Shown: positions 1 to 8,447, numbered from the stretch's first letter. The stretch: DNA of 41,585 nucleotides from Pirellulales bacterium (GCA_013360685.1 JABWBD010000012.1:1-41585); one strand, 5' to 3'. Notes: generated by a model from the sequence alone, not told the origin. Numbers and translations are program-made.

Positions 1-1
1 T

Positions 2-79
2 CAGAGCAATGTGGTCGGTCCCGAAGGCGGGCAGATGCTCGTGGAAGAAACCGTGAAGATGATCAACGCCATGTGGTGA
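2..79 (+). CDS. C-terminal end of a ceramidase-like protein (cut by window edge)
   Basis: Only the last 25 codons lie in the window, ending in TGA at 77-79. The peptide contains QSNVVGPEGGQMLVEETV, which matches the C-terminus of the minus-strand ceramidase-like protein at 36595-37476 (QSNLVGPEGGQVLVDKTV). That family is the neutral/alkaline non-lysosomal ceramidase-like group, common as exported proteins of unknown substrate in Planctomycetota. The gene was therefore probably complete to the left of the window. It is read in the same direction as the hydrolase at 173, 94 bases away. Confidence 0.7.
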   Translation, partial: QSNVVGPEGGQMLVEETVKMINAMW

Positions 80-82
80 CGA

Positions 83-130
83 CCGGCGAACGGCCACACG
101 ACGCGTCACATCGAGACAAATGAGACCCGC
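83..130. repeat. 48-bp imperfect dispersed repeat, copy A
   Basis: This intergenic stretch matches 7228-7275 in the same orientation at 40 of 48 positions without gaps. Both copies begin CCGG(C/T)GAACGG and end AGACCCGC. Neither copy lies in a recognised gene. No promoter or strong hairpin explains the conservation. Confidence 0.5.
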
Positions 131-172
131 CCCAATTTCTGCCGTTTCCTGCCGCGCATAGGAGAAGAAATC

Positions 173-1057
173 ATGAGCACATCCTGCGACTCAGCCGGGA
201 GTTGGCACCGCTCGCGGCGCCCTGCCGAAAAGCGCGTCCGGTGTGGGCTGCTGCTGTTTCTGTCGCTGGCGGTCGTGCCCCTTGTAGCGAGGGCTGCCGA
301 TCCGGACCCGTTTCCCGGCACCAAGAGTCAATGGAACGGGTACGACCGTTACGATTTCTCGTGCGACGCACGCCCGTGTATCCTCGTCACGCCCAAGACG
401 GCGGCTCCGGGCAAGCCATGGATCTGGCGGGCGCGGTTCTTCGGTCACGAGCCGCAGGCCGATCTGGCCTTGTTGGCCCGCGGGTTCCACCTGCCGTACA
501 TGGATGTCGTGGAACTGTTCGGGAATCCCGCAGCCGTCGCGCATTGGAATGCCTTCTATCAGGAACTGACCACGCGGCACGGATTGGCCCGGCGCGTGGC
601 GTTGGAAGGCATGAGCCGCGGCGGCTTGTACATCTACAACTGGGCGGCCGCGAATCCCGACAAGGTCGCCTGCATCTATGCCGATGCGCCGGTGTGCGAC
701 ATTCGCAGTTGGGCCCGACGCAAGGGCACCAGCGAAAGCACGGCGCGGTTCTTCGCCGCCTGGCTGAAGAGCTACGGATTGACCGAGGAGCGGCTTGCCG
801 AGTACCGCGGCAACCCGGTCGACAACCTGGAACCCCTGGCCCGCGCTGGAATCCCGCTGCTGCACGTGGTGGGCGATGCCGACGACGTCGTCCCGGTCGC
901 GGAGAATACCGCCATCCTGGAAGCACGCTACAAGCAGTTGGGCGGCCAGATCACGGTCATCCACAAGCCGGGCGTGGGCCACCATCCGCATTCGCTGAAG
1001 GACCCCGCGCCGATCGTGGACTTCCTGGTGCGCTGCACGGCACCCCGCGTCCCTTGA
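173..1057 (+). CDS. exported alpha/beta-hydrolase (esterase/peptidase-like)
   Basis: A 294-residue protein with the features of a serine alpha/beta-hydrolase. A positively charged N-terminus and hydrophobic run (about residues 22-40, ending VARAAD) form a signal peptide, so it should act outside the inner membrane. The nucleophile elbow is GMSRGG with Ser148. The acidic residue is in VGDADD (Asp235, 237 or 238), and the catalytic His is in GVGHHPH (His270 or 271), in the usual order and spacing. The ATG at 173 follows GGAG with a workable spacing. It stands first after the ceramidase-like gene end and ahead of the Gfo/Idh/MocA gene on the same strand, so deacylation of a carbohydrate substrate is plausible. 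The substrate cannot be read from sequence. Confidence 0.8.
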   Translation: MSTSCDSAGSWHRSRRPAEKRVRCGLLLFLSLAVVPLVARAADPDPFPGTKSQWNGYDRYDFSCDARPCILVTPKTAAPGKPWIWRARFFGHEPQADLALLARGFHLPYMDVVELFGNPAAVAHWNAFYQELTTRHGLARRVALEGMSRGGLYIYNWAAANPDKVACIYADAPVCDIRSWARRKGTSESTARFFAAWLKSYGLTEERLAEYRGNPVDNLEPLARAGIPLLHVVGDADDVVPVAENTAILEARYKQLGGQITVIHKPGVGHHPHSLKDPAPIVDFLVRCTAPRVP

Positions 1058-1122
1058 TCGAACCGGCATTACAAGAAAGGGTGGTGTCAATCCCGGCTTC
1101 CGACAACAAAGACCATCCCGCC

Positions 1123-1404
1123 ATGAACCATTGCCGTTGGAGGTCGATTCTCTCCTGGCTGGCCCTGACCGTGGTCGGCGGGGCCTCACCGGCCGCGTTG
1201 GCGGACGTGCCCAACGCCAGCTTCGAGCAAGGCTCCGGCACGGCACCTGATGCCTGGACATGGACGAATCCGTCGCCGGCGCTCAAGACCGAGTGGACGC
1301 GCGGCGAGGCCCACACCGGCCAGCGGGCCATGCGAGTGCGCGTGCCCGGCGAACTCAACCATCGGCCGGCCATGCTTTCGTATTGCCCGGCGGCGAAGAA
1401 ATAG
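1123..1404 (+). pseudogene. truncated gene for an exported carbohydrate-binding-type module
   Basis: The ATG at 1123 opens 93 codons: a clean signal peptide (about residues 1-27, ending AALAD), then VPNASFEQGSG, DAWTWTNPS and an HTGQRAMRVRVPGE stretch. This is the usual opening of a galactose-binding-like jelly-roll (CBM-type) domain in front of a secreted glycoside hydrolase. Such domains run about 140 residues and are normally followed by a catalytic part, but here the frame stops after about 65 mature residues, 35 bases before the next gene. I read it as a 3'-truncated remnant. A small functional secreted protein is the alternative. Confidence 0.55.
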
Positions 1405-1439
1405 CGATTCACACACCACAGGTCAGAAGGGAGAACACC

Positions 1440-2834
1440 ATGCAACCTGCCACTACGACTTCAATCGCCGGCAGAGTCACGCGCCGTGGCTTCCTGCGCA
1501 ACGCCGCCATGGCCTTGGGCAGCGGATTGGCGCTGCCCAGGTTCGTGCCCGGCTCGGCCTTGGGAGCCGACGGGAAAGTGGCGCCCAGCAACCGCATCGG
1601 CATCGGCTTCATCGGCCTGGGGCGACAGGCCGTCCACGCGAACATGTCGGTCTTCCTGCGCTCCGGCTATTGTCAAACCGTCGCCCTGTGCGACGTCGAT
1701 CGCTGGCGACTGGCCATCGAGGGCAACCCGAGTGCGGCGGCCGTGGCGAAGAAGAACCAATGGGATCTGGCCTTGCTGAAGGACACCTTCCGCACCAACG
1801 ACTTCCGCGAGTTGCTGGCTCATGAAGGCGTCGACGCGGTAATGATCAGCACGCCCGACCACTGGCACGTACCGATCGCCCTGGCCGCGATCAAGGCCGG
1901 CAAGGACGTGGCCCTGGAAAAGCCGATCGGGCTGGCCATCGCCCACGGACGAGTGCTGGCCGATGCGGCGGCCAAGGCGAAGACCGTCTTTCGCACCGAC
2001 AGCAACTTCCGCTCCGAGCCCGAGTTGTTCCGCGCGGTGAGCCTGGTCCGCACCGGCAAGATCGGCCAGTTGAAGACCATCCGCATGTCGGTGCCCATCT
2101 ACCCCGTTCCTGCGCCCCGCGAGGCGCCGATGCCGGTGCCCGCGGATTTGGACTACGAAATGTGGCAGGGCCCCGCCCAGCGGCAGCCGTACACCGAAGA
2201 CCGCGTTCATCCGAGCGGGAAGTTTGGTCGCCCCGGCTGGTACAGCAACCGCCTGTATTGCGATGGCATGATTTGCAACTGGGGCCATCACCCGGCCGAC
2301 CTCGTGCAGTGGGCCAACGATACCGAGCGAACCGGGCCGGTCGAAGTGGAAGGTCGCGGCGACTTGCCGCCGGCCCAGGGGCTGTACAATACCATCGGCG
2401 AATTCCAAGCCCGCTACCGCTACGCCAACGGCGTGGAACTGCACTACCTCGGCCGCAAGGACTACCAGGAAGGCGAGTCGTACACGCACTTCGAGGGGAC
2501 CGAGGGCTGGGTCCGCGCCTGGCGCGCCCCCAACCGGATTGAGGCGGAGCCCAAGTCGATCCTCTCGGCCGACGTCAAGTTCGAGGACTTTCCCTTCCTC
2601 CTGCGGAACGAGAAGACCGACTTCATCGAATGCGTGCGAGCGCGCGAGCCCCAGACGCTGGAAGACGCCGAAGTGGGCCATCGTTCGAGCACCGTGGTGC
2701 AGTTGGCCTACATCGCCTGTCTGTTGGGCCGCAAGCTGAAGTGGGATCCCGTGAAGGAAGAATGCCCCGGCGACGACGAGGCCAACACGCTGGTGCGCGG
2801 TCAGCCGGGGCTGCCGCCATGGACGATTCAGTAG
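1440..2834 (+). CDS. Tat-exported Gfo/Idh/MocA-family oxidoreductase
   Basis: A 464-residue NAD(P)-type sugar oxidoreductase homologue. The N-terminus carries a twin-arginine signal (TRRGFLRNAAM followed by a hydrophobic stretch), implying export as a folded, cofactor-loaded protein. The Rossmann start is IGIGFIGLGRQA. The family's catalytic-type EKP motif (Glu160-Lys161-Pro162) follows STPDHWHVPIA. Length and layout (Rossmann half, then alpha/beta substrate half) are complete. The start at 1440 follows AAGGGAGA; the open frame extends upstream to 1260 but overlaps the preceding reading frame. With the DUF1080 gene at 4956 on the same strand it suggests C3 oxidation of a glycoside followed by cleavage of the 3-keto product. 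Substrate unknown. Confidence 0.88.
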   Translation: MQPATTTSIAGRVTRRGFLRNAAMALGSGLALPRFVPGSALGADGKVAPSNRIGIGFIGLGRQAVHANMSVFLRSGYCQTVALCDVDRWRLAIEGNPSAAAVAKKNQWDLALLKDTFRTNDFRELLAHEGVDAVMISTPDHWHVPIALAAIKAGKDVALEKPIGLAIAHGRVLADAAAKAKTVFRTDSNFRSEPELFRAVSLVRTGKIGQLKTIRMSVPIYPVPAPREAPMPVPADLDYEMWQGPAQRQPYTEDRVHPSGKFGRPGWYSNRLYCDGMICNWGHHPADLVQWANDTERTGPVEVEGRGDLPPAQGLYNTIGEFQARYRYANGVELHYLGRKDYQEGESYTHFEGTEGWVRAWRAPNRIEAEPKSILSADVKFEDFPFLLRNEKTDFIECVRAREPQTLEDAEVGHRSSTVVQLAYIACLLGRKLKWDPVKEECPGDDEANTLVRGQPGLPPWTIQ

Positions 2835-2921
2835 TCGACAGGTGAGACGCGACCCCGTTTCCGCGCTGGGCCGACAGGGGCCCCCGGTTGTTCCTTCTTT
2901 GGGAGGCGTATGGAGCGTACC

Positions 2922-4763
2922 ATGATTCTACCGATGATTGTTGTCTCCAAGCTTTGGCTCGTTGCGGCAGTCGCTGCGGCCGACTCGTTTCCGATCACCA
3001 GTCCGCAGCAGACCGACCGCAGCGTGATGCTCGCCTGGGAGACGCACCAGCAGGTCCGCACCGTGCGGAATTCCTGCCAGTGGAATCCCAGCACGCCGAC
3101 GGGCCGGACCCACGACGCGGCGATCGTGCCCGGCGAGGGCCGCGGCGGTTCCGCCGCCGCAAGGATCCAGGGGAACCGGTCGGAGGGCAACGCCCGCGGT
3201 TGCTTCGTCCAGGAGTTGGAGGACGAGCATTCGGCCGGCCGCTATGAGTACCGGCTCTTCTACCGTTGTGCGGAACAGGAGAACGGCAAGACGCGGCTGG
3301 TGATCGACTGCTACATCGGTCCTTCGCGGCAGTATCACGGCCTGGTCTCGCGCGATCTGTCGGCGGCGGACGACTGGTCGCCGGTCTCCGGGGCGTTCGA
3401 GCTTCCTAAAGGGGTCCAGCTCCTGCGATGCCTCGTGTATCAGGTCGGAAAAGGAACGAGTTGGTATGACGACGTGCGGATTGCGTCCGAAACCTCGCAG
3501 GCGAATCTGCTGGGCGATTCCGGCTTCGACGGCGTCGAGAGCTGGCGCGTGCTGTGCCGGAAGAAAGGCGAGGCCGATTGGCAGCCGATCGATGCGGTGG
3601 TGTTGGAGCGGTTCCACAACGTCATCTTTCTCGAACCGGCCACCGAGTATGAGTTTCTCGTGCGGCGGGTTGCTCCGGACGGGAGCGTCCGGGCGGAGAG
3701 CCAAGTGCTGGCCGCCTCGACCAAGACGGCGGAAGGGCGCGTCTGGAACCGCTTTCAGATCGCGCCGGACCAACGGATGGCGACGCCGCCAGCCGTGTAC
3801 CCGAGCATCGAGAGCGTCGACGGCAAGCTCTACTACACCGAGTGCCGTGGCGGCACGATCTGGCTGAGCCAGTTGGACGAGAGCTTTCAGCCGGTCTGGA
3901 CCAAGCCCTGGGTCGAACCCTTCGTGGTCGACGGGAAACCTTGCTACCAAGGGCAAACCCAATCGGCCGTCCTCGACGGCAAGCTGTACGTCTCCTGGAA
4001 GCGGGCCTATCACGGCGATGCTCCCCACGCTCGCCAGTGCGTCGCGTCGTACGACACCGGCACCGGCAAGATCGCCGGGCCGTTTGTGATCGAGCCGGAA
4101 GCCGCTGCCGAAAGCACTTGGAACGGTGGGATCGCAGCAGTGGACAGCAAGCTCTGGGTGAGCTACTGCCGCTGGCGCGCCATCCCGGAAGTCCCCGAAG
4201 GATATCGCACGACGGTGACGGTCCGCTCGCTCGATCCAGACCTGGCGGGACTGGGGCCGCCCCATGAACTCGATCCGCAGCCGACCGAAACGCCCTACAC
4301 GCCGTTCCTCAGCGTTTTTGACGGCGAATTGACCGTCGCTTTCACCGACTCGCAGGCCAACAAGACCGACATGCAGCCGCTCTGGCTTGTACGGTTTGAC
4401 GGGCGGCGGTTCCGCGACCTGATCCCGATCAGCCCAAGCGGGTTCAACCAGTATGCTAAGGGCGTCCAGATGGGCGATCGGCTGGCTCTGGTTTGGAAGT
4501 ACGGTGAGCCCTACCCTTCGAGGCTCTACGGCCGCTACATGTTCCACGACATCGGCCTGGCACTGATCGATCCGAAAACCGGCGCGGTCGAAAAAACCTC
4601 GTTGGTGGACGACGTCAAGTACAACTCCAGTCCCGACATCACGTGGCACAACGACTGTCTGGTGTACGTCTACAACAAGTTCGAGCATCTCTACGGCGGC
4701 CGGAACGATCCGGGTAGATTGTACGGTTGCTTTATCGGCCGCCTTCGGCCGACGGTGGATTGA
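2922..4763 (+). CDS. exported beta-propeller protein, function unknown
   Basis: A 613-residue protein I cannot assign to a named family. The start at 2922 has GGAG six bases upstream; an in-frame ATG at 2910 has a GGGAGG too close to it. A signal peptide ends near AAVAAAD. The first ~200 residues look like a jelly-roll binding domain (CFVQELED, FELPKGVQLLRCLVY, WYDDVRI), followed by a short FN3-like stretch (FLEPATEYEFLVRRV) from about residue 220. From about residue 270 to the end there are repeated strands of the type VDGKLYY, LDGKLYVSWK, VDSKLWVSY, FDGELTVAFT and MGDRLALVWK, which suggests a beta-propeller. It sits between the Gfo/Idh/MocA and DUF1080 genes, so a role in binding or cutting the same carbohydrate is possible. 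No catalytic residues were identified. Confidence 0.75.
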   Translation: MILPMIVVSKLWLVAAVAAADSFPITSPQQTDRSVMLAWETHQQVRTVRNSCQWNPSTPTGRTHDAAIVPGEGRGGSAAARIQGNRSEGNARGCFVQELEDEHSAGRYEYRLFYRCAEQENGKTRLVIDCYIGPSRQYHGLVSRDLSAADDWSPVSGAFELPKGVQLLRCLVYQVGKGTSWYDDVRIASETSQANLLGDSGFDGVESWRVLCRKKGEADWQPIDAVVLERFHNVIFLEPATEYEFLVRRVAPDGSVRAESQVLAASTKTAEGRVWNRFQIAPDQRMATPPAVYPSIESVDGKLYYTECRGGTIWLSQLDESFQPVWTKPWVEPFVVDGKPCYQGQTQSAVLDGKLYVSWKRAYHGDAPHARQCVASYDTGTGKIAGPFVIEPEAAAESTWNGGIAAVDSKLWVSYCRWRAIPEVPEGYRTTVTVRSLDPDLAGLGPPHELDPQPTETPYTPFLSVFDGELTVAFTDSQANKTDMQPLWLVRFDGRRFRDLIPISPSGFNQYAKGVQMGDRLALVWKYGEPYPSRLYGRYMFHDIGLALIDPKTGAVEKTSLVDDVKYNSSPDITWHNDCLVYVYNKFEHLYGGRNDPGRLYGCFIGRLRPTVD

Positions 4764-4818
4764 CGGACCAACACCCATCCCCTTGCGAAGCCCCAAACAC
4801 GATTCGCGGGCGGTCAGG

Positions 4819-4866
4819 GGGCGAGGGGGAAGTGGGCGGCCACGGCCGCCTACTTCCCCCTCGCCC
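4819..4866. repeat. 23-bp-arm inverted repeat (long hairpin) between genes
   Basis: Left arm 4819-4841 and right arm 4844-4866 are reverse complements with one mismatch (a G-T wobble in RNA), separated by two bases. The arms read gggcgagggggaagtgggc and onward. No T-run follows, so a classical rho-independent terminator is not supported. It lies 55 bases after the propeller gene and 90 before the DUF1080 start, and could uncouple expression of the two or protect an mRNA end. Confidence 0.75.
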
Positions 4867-4955
4867 GCTTGCTTCCCCAGGCTTTCTCGCCTTTGCTCAG
4901 TCTGCGGTCAATCCGCGCCAACCTTCCAAGATCGACCCGTAAGGAGGTAAAGAAC

Positions 4956-5573
4956 ATGGTCCACTACCGCAATGTCACGCAAGCCGTTATTGCCGTTGCC
5001 GCATTGTGCGTCTTGGCCATGCCAAACGTCTCTTTGGCCGCCGGCAAGGCTGAAGAGGGCTTCGTCAGCCTCTTTGATGGCAAAACCCTCGATGGCTGGC
5101 ATCTCATGAACGGCGCGAAGTTTGTCGTGGAGGACGGCGTCCTCAAACACGATGTGGGCCTCGGCTGGCTCCGCAGCGACAAGGAGTATGCCGATTTCAT
5201 CCTGCGTCTGGAATTCCGCTTCCTGAAACCCAAACAGGACGGCGGCGTCTTTCTGCGGTCCGTCAAGGCGGGCGAGAACTGGCCAAATCAGAAGTACGAA
5301 GTGCAGATTGAGAACACTGCCCGCATGGCGATGATCTTCGGAGCCCCACAGGATCTCAATGTCGAGTTGGTGCAGAAGGTGCTGAAGCCCGACGGGGAGT
5401 GGAACGCCTATGACATCAAGATTGTCGGATCAAGACTCGAAGTTCGCCTGAACGGCGAACTGGTCAACACCTCCAGCTCCGCGGGCACGTTGAAGCGGGG
5501 CTACCTGGGCCTGCAGGCCGAAAACGGAGTTCACGAGTATCGCAATCTCCGCATCAAAGATCTCAGCAACTAG
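4956..5573 (+). CDS. exported DUF1080 / 3-keto-disaccharide hydrolase-like protein
   Basis: A 205-residue protein with a Sec signal peptide (ending near SLAAGK) and one concanavalin-like domain of the DUF1080 type (PF06439). Hallmarks are FVSLFDGKTLDGWH after the signal, LRSDKEYADFILRLEFR, and GGVFLRS, and the C-terminal GYLGLQAENGVHEYRNLRIK. Family members include 3-keto-glycoside hydrolases or lyases that cut sugars already oxidised at C3 by Gfo/Idh/MocA enzymes. The start at 4956 has a near-perfect AAGGAGG nine bases upstream. Length fits a single-domain member. It is the last gene of the plus-strand group and converges with the gene ending at 5719. Confidence 0.88.
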   Translation: MVHYRNVTQAVIAVAALCVLAMPNVSLAAGKAEEGFVSLFDGKTLDGWHLMNGAKFVVEDGVLKHDVGLGWLRSDKEYADFILRLEFRFLKPKQDGGVFLRSVKAGENWPNQKYEVQIENTARMAMIFGAPQDLNVELVQKVLKPDGEWNAYDIKIVGSRLEVRLNGELVNTSSSAGTLKRGYLGLQAENGVHEYRNLRIKDLSN

Positions 5574-5718
5574 CGAACATGCTGAACTCAGACAAGCCAT
5601 CGAGACAGCCGAGCCCTTCTCCTGCAAGCAGCGCTGCACCGGTCCCTCCTGTCACCAACTCCGGAATCCGAGAGCGTCACGCTAGTCTCTCGAACGGGGC
5701 TAACGCTCACCGCCGGGG

Positions 5719-7116
5719 TCACGAGACTTTCTTCCCCAGGAACGTGGCGTTGACTCGCTGCAGGCGTTCGGGGTATTCGTGCCAGACGGGGTCTTCCGGT
5801 CCGGAGTTCGTGCGTGCGACGGCGCCCCACAATCCGTGCTCCCGGTAGGCGCGGGCGGCGTGCTCGACGACTTCCCAGTAGGCGTCGCAGCGCTCCTCCC
5901 AGCGGAGACGGTGGTCCGCGCAGTAGCTGACCCCTTCGCCCAGCACCAGCGGGATGCCGGGGAAGACCTCGTCACGCAATTTCACGGCGTGCGCGACCGC
6001 GTCGGTGGCCTTTCGTTTGTACTGGTCGATCTGCTTCTCCAGGTTTTCCTGTAGCAGACGCTCCAACTCCGGCATGGCGTTCGGTTCGAGGTTGCGATAC
6101 AGCCAGATGCGGCGGTACCAGCCAGGCTCGATGGGCGGGCGCCCCTTACGGCTATCGAGGATCGCCTGGAACGGCACGAGATCCCGTCGCAGGAAACGGC
6201 GGATCGGAGCGTAGCTGGCGGGGTCGGTCAGGTCGACATCCCTGGCGAGCAAATTCTGCTCGAAGACTTCGTAGACATCCCACAGGTAATAACTGTGGAA
6301 CGTCCATACCTGCGCGTTACGCGGCATGGACTCGGGATTGACCGATGGCGTGCTGGTGTCCAGGGCAAACCGGATATCCGGGTGCCGCGTTTTCAGGAAT
6401 TCCAGCGCCTCTTCATGCAGGTTCCGGAACTTGTGCACCACATCAACGGGTTTCTTCTGCGATCCGTAGCCGCCGGAAAAATCCATTCCGTTCACCTCGT
6501 TGAAGATCTCGGCGGCGATGATGGTGTCGGCCAGGCCACGCTGTTTCAGCTCTTCGAGGATCCGGTCCAGCCCTTGGGCAAAGCGGATGAAGCGTTGTTC
6601 CGGAGGCAGGCCCAATAACTCGGACGTCACACTTTTGTCGGTAAACCAGAACGTGTGCAGGTAATACCAGCTCGAGAGGATCACTTTGACCCTGTGGCGT
6701 TTCGCGACGGTGCAGAGTTCGATCAGTCGCTCGATCAGATCGACGCGACCACCGGTCATGTGCTCCATCTGCCGGGTAAAATGGGCGTGGCCGGGGACCG
6801 CGGGATAGAACGTCAACTCCCCACGCGGCTTGCCCGCGGCGTCGTGCGTGATTCCGGCCCCCCCTTCGATGCGAATGCAGTTGAAGCCGCGCTCGACCAG
6901 TTCCGTTATGCGCAGTTCGAGATCATTGAAGAAACCATGGGGTCCCGTGTCCCACAGCGCCCAGATCCAGAAGGAAATGGCCAGGCGTTCTCGTTCGGCT
7001 GCCTCCGCCGCCGGCGCGCCGGCGGCCGCAACCGCAGTACTAAAGATGGTTCCGAGTCCGATCTGCATGGCCTCGCGGCGAGTGAAACCGATGGACGGTT
7101 GCTGTGCGTCCTTCAT
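5719..7116 (-). CDS. Tat-exported TIM-barrel glycoside hydrolase (clan GH-A, GH5-like)
   Basis: A 465-residue protein with a twin-arginine signal (FTRREAMQIGLG, cleavage region near APAAEAA). The mature part reads as a (beta/alpha)8 barrel: ISFWIWALWD, GFNCIRIEGGAG, VKVILSSWYY, then IIAAEIFNEVNG with Glu207 in the acid/base position and LVLGEGVSYC with Glu394 in the nucleophile position. HSYYLWD lies between them. The NE motif at the end of strand 4 and a Glu on strand 7 are the clan GH-A signature. The start at 7116 follows AAGGAGC. It is the downstream gene of a minus-strand pair with 7306-8238. Substrate unknown; closeness to cellulase-like GH5 is a judgement from motifs only. Confidence 0.78.
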   Translation of the reverse strand: MKDAQQPSIGFTRREAMQIGLGTIFSTAVAAAGAPAAEAAERERLAISFWIWALWDTGPHGFFNDLELRITELVERGFNCIRIEGGAGITHDAAGKPRGELTFYPAVPGHAHFTRQMEHMTGGRVDLIERLIELCTVAKRHRVKVILSSWYYLHTFWFTDKSVTSELLGLPPEQRFIRFAQGLDRILEELKQRGLADTIIAAEIFNEVNGMDFSGGYGSQKKPVDVVHKFRNLHEEALEFLKTRHPDIRFALDTSTPSVNPESMPRNAQVWTFHSYYLWDVYEVFEQNLLARDVDLTDPASYAPIRRFLRRDLVPFQAILDSRKGRPPIEPGWYRRIWLYRNLEPNAMPELERLLQENLEKQIDQYKRKATDAVAHAVKLRDEVFPGIPLVLGEGVSYCADHRLRWEERCDAYWEVVEHAARAYREHGLWGAVARTNSGPEDPVWHEYPERLQRVNATFLGKKVS

Positions 7117-7227
7117 GTCGCTGCTCCTTGGTCAAGGTGGATGGTGAACTGCCAGGAATGGTGGGGGAAGCGGCCCTAAGAGTGTCGTGGATTCGATTGT
7201 CGCGGGTCGGCTCTAGCCCCGGCATGG

Positions 7228-7275
7228 CCGGTGAACGGTCACAGGACCCGTCAAATCGAGGCATATCAGACCCGC
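7228..7275. repeat. 48-bp imperfect dispersed repeat, copy B
   Basis: Counterpart of 83-130, 40 of 48 identical in the same orientation. It lies in the 189-base gap between two minus-strand genes, about 110 bases upstream of the start at 7116. No gene was seen in this gap. Confidence 0.5.
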
Positions 7276-7305
7276 TCTTGTTTCCCTCCGACCTCCAGCG
7301 ACCTG

Positions 7306-8238
7306 TTATTGGGACGCGGCAGTCGCCGGCTTGGCGGCAGCCGGGAGAGGATCGTCGCCGTGGGTGTGGATCCATTGGCGGGTCCAATCCACGGCCTCCA
7401 GCCCGGCGCCGACGGTCCCCGTGGACAAAAAGATGATTCCGGCAATACGTCCCGACGTCAGCCACTCACGCCCCAGCGCCACCTGTTTCTCCATCAGCGC
7501 CACGGGCAGGGGCTTGTTCCGATGGAAGTCGAACATGTAGCAGCCCAGGAGAAGCTCCTTCTCGGGCGCCAACTTCTCCAACGCCGCGAAGTTCGCCTCG
7601 AGGTTCTTCAGATCCTCGGGACGCCAGGTCCACAGGCAGATCTGATCGACTTCCGCCAGGTGGGCCCGGGCACCCGGCTTCACCTGGGCCGTATAGATCA
7701 CGGACATCAGCGGCACTCGAGCGCCGCGAACCGGCCGCGCGCGGATTGCGCGGAGTTCGGCCGGAGTGAGCGACGCTCGGAACGCTCGGTCGGGCCCGGG
7801 ATCCGCCGCGTTGCCCGCGTTCGGCTCGTGGAAGAAATCGTCGAGGATGAACCCCACGATGTTCTTATGCTTCTCCGCCAGCGCGAAAGCCGCCTCGCGT
7901 GCCGCGAGGGAAGTGCCGCCGCCAGCAGCGACCAGCGACCAGTACACGCGGTCGAGCCTCTCGAACGGACGGTAGTACTCTTCCAGCGGCTTGAGGTTCT
8001 CCGTGGCGATAAACATCACGTTCCTGATCCCCATCTGCTCCGCCCCATTCACCGGCTCGACGGTCGAGCGGAGTCCGAGCGCGCGGAAGTGGGTGTTGTT
8101 GTAGATGCCCGCCGGCCGTCCCCAGATCCACAGCCGGTCGCGCACGGTCTCGGCGCGAAGGTCGAGGGATACCCAGAACAGTGCGACGGTCGCTGAGACG
8201 AGCAGGATCGTTGTCGGGGGCTGTTTCTTGCTGGTCAT
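7306..8238 (-). CDS. exported protein of unknown function, possible TIM-barrel fold
   Basis: A 310-residue protein starting MTSKKQPP, with a signal peptide (hydrophobic ILLVSATVALFWVSL, cleavage after LRAE). GGAG precedes the double ATG at 8241/8238 and a good promoter ends at 8297; the longer frame to 8325 would begin inside the -35 box and is rejected. Strand-like motifs NVMFIATENL, IVGFILDDFF, DQICLWTWRP, LLLGCYMFDF and IAGIIFLST suggest a (beta/alpha)8 barrel in which the Asp pair of GFILDDFF could sit at the active site. I do not recognise the family. It is followed after 189 bases by the glycoside hydrolase at 7116, probably as one transcript. Confidence 0.75.
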   Translation of the reverse strand: MTSKKQPPTTILLVSATVALFWVSLDLRAETVRDRLWIWGRPAGIYNNTHFRALGLRSTVEPVNGAEQMGIRNVMFIATENLKPLEEYYRPFERLDRVYWSLVAAGGGTSLAAREAAFALAEKHKNIVGFILDDFFHEPNAGNAADPGPDRAFRASLTPAELRAIRARPVRGARVPLMSVIYTAQVKPGARAHLAEVDQICLWTWRPEDLKNLEANFAALEKLAPEKELLLGCYMFDFHRNKPLPVALMEKQVALGREWLTSGRIAGIIFLSTGTVGAGLEAVDWTRQWIHTHGDDPLPAAAKPATAASQ

Positions 8239-8296
8239 CATTTTCTCCAAACCATCGGCCGTGAACGAAAGCCGGTAACCACCGTCGACGCGTCCG

Positions 8297-8325
8297 AGTC
8301 TACACGGGACGAGGATGGTATGCAA
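8297..8325 (-). promoter_or_regulatory. sigma70-type promoter for the 8238 gene
   Basis: On the minus strand TTGCAT (8325-8320) and TAGACT (8302-8297) are separated by 17 bases. The predicted leader to the start at 8238 is about 50 bases. Confidence 0.5.
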
Positions 8326-8377
8326 CAGGCGCCACAGCCCGGATCGACTTTCGGGAAGGAGAGTGGGAGCCGCTTGC

Positions 8378-8407
8378 TTAACCGTCCTCGGACCGCAGCG
8401 TTAGAAT
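8378..8407 (+). promoter_or_regulatory. sigma70-type promoter for the 8448 gene
   Basis: TTAACC (8378-8383) and TAGAAT (8402-8407) are separated by 18 bases. Transcription would begin near 8414, giving a ~34-base leader to the ATG at 8448; this argues against the earlier in-frame ATG at 8421. It is back-to-back with the minus-strand promoter at 8297-8325. Confidence 0.5.
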
Positions 8408-8447
8408 CGGCTCCTCGACGATGAGCCCCAAAGACGCAGGTACGAAC

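Noticed and set aside
202-1122. Plus-strand frame leading into the 1123 ATG as one long protein
   Set aside because: This part is out of frame with the alpha/beta-hydrolase, which has its catalytic triad; only the part after 1123 looks coding.
2928-4796. Long minus-strand open frame opposite the propeller gene (622 codons)
   Set aside because: It mirrors the plus-strand gene, lacks a signal peptide or known motif, and is a common effect of GC-rich codon usage.
5574-5718. Possible bidirectional terminator between convergent genes
   Set aside because: Only short imperfect stems (CGAGAG/CTCTCG) and no T-run.
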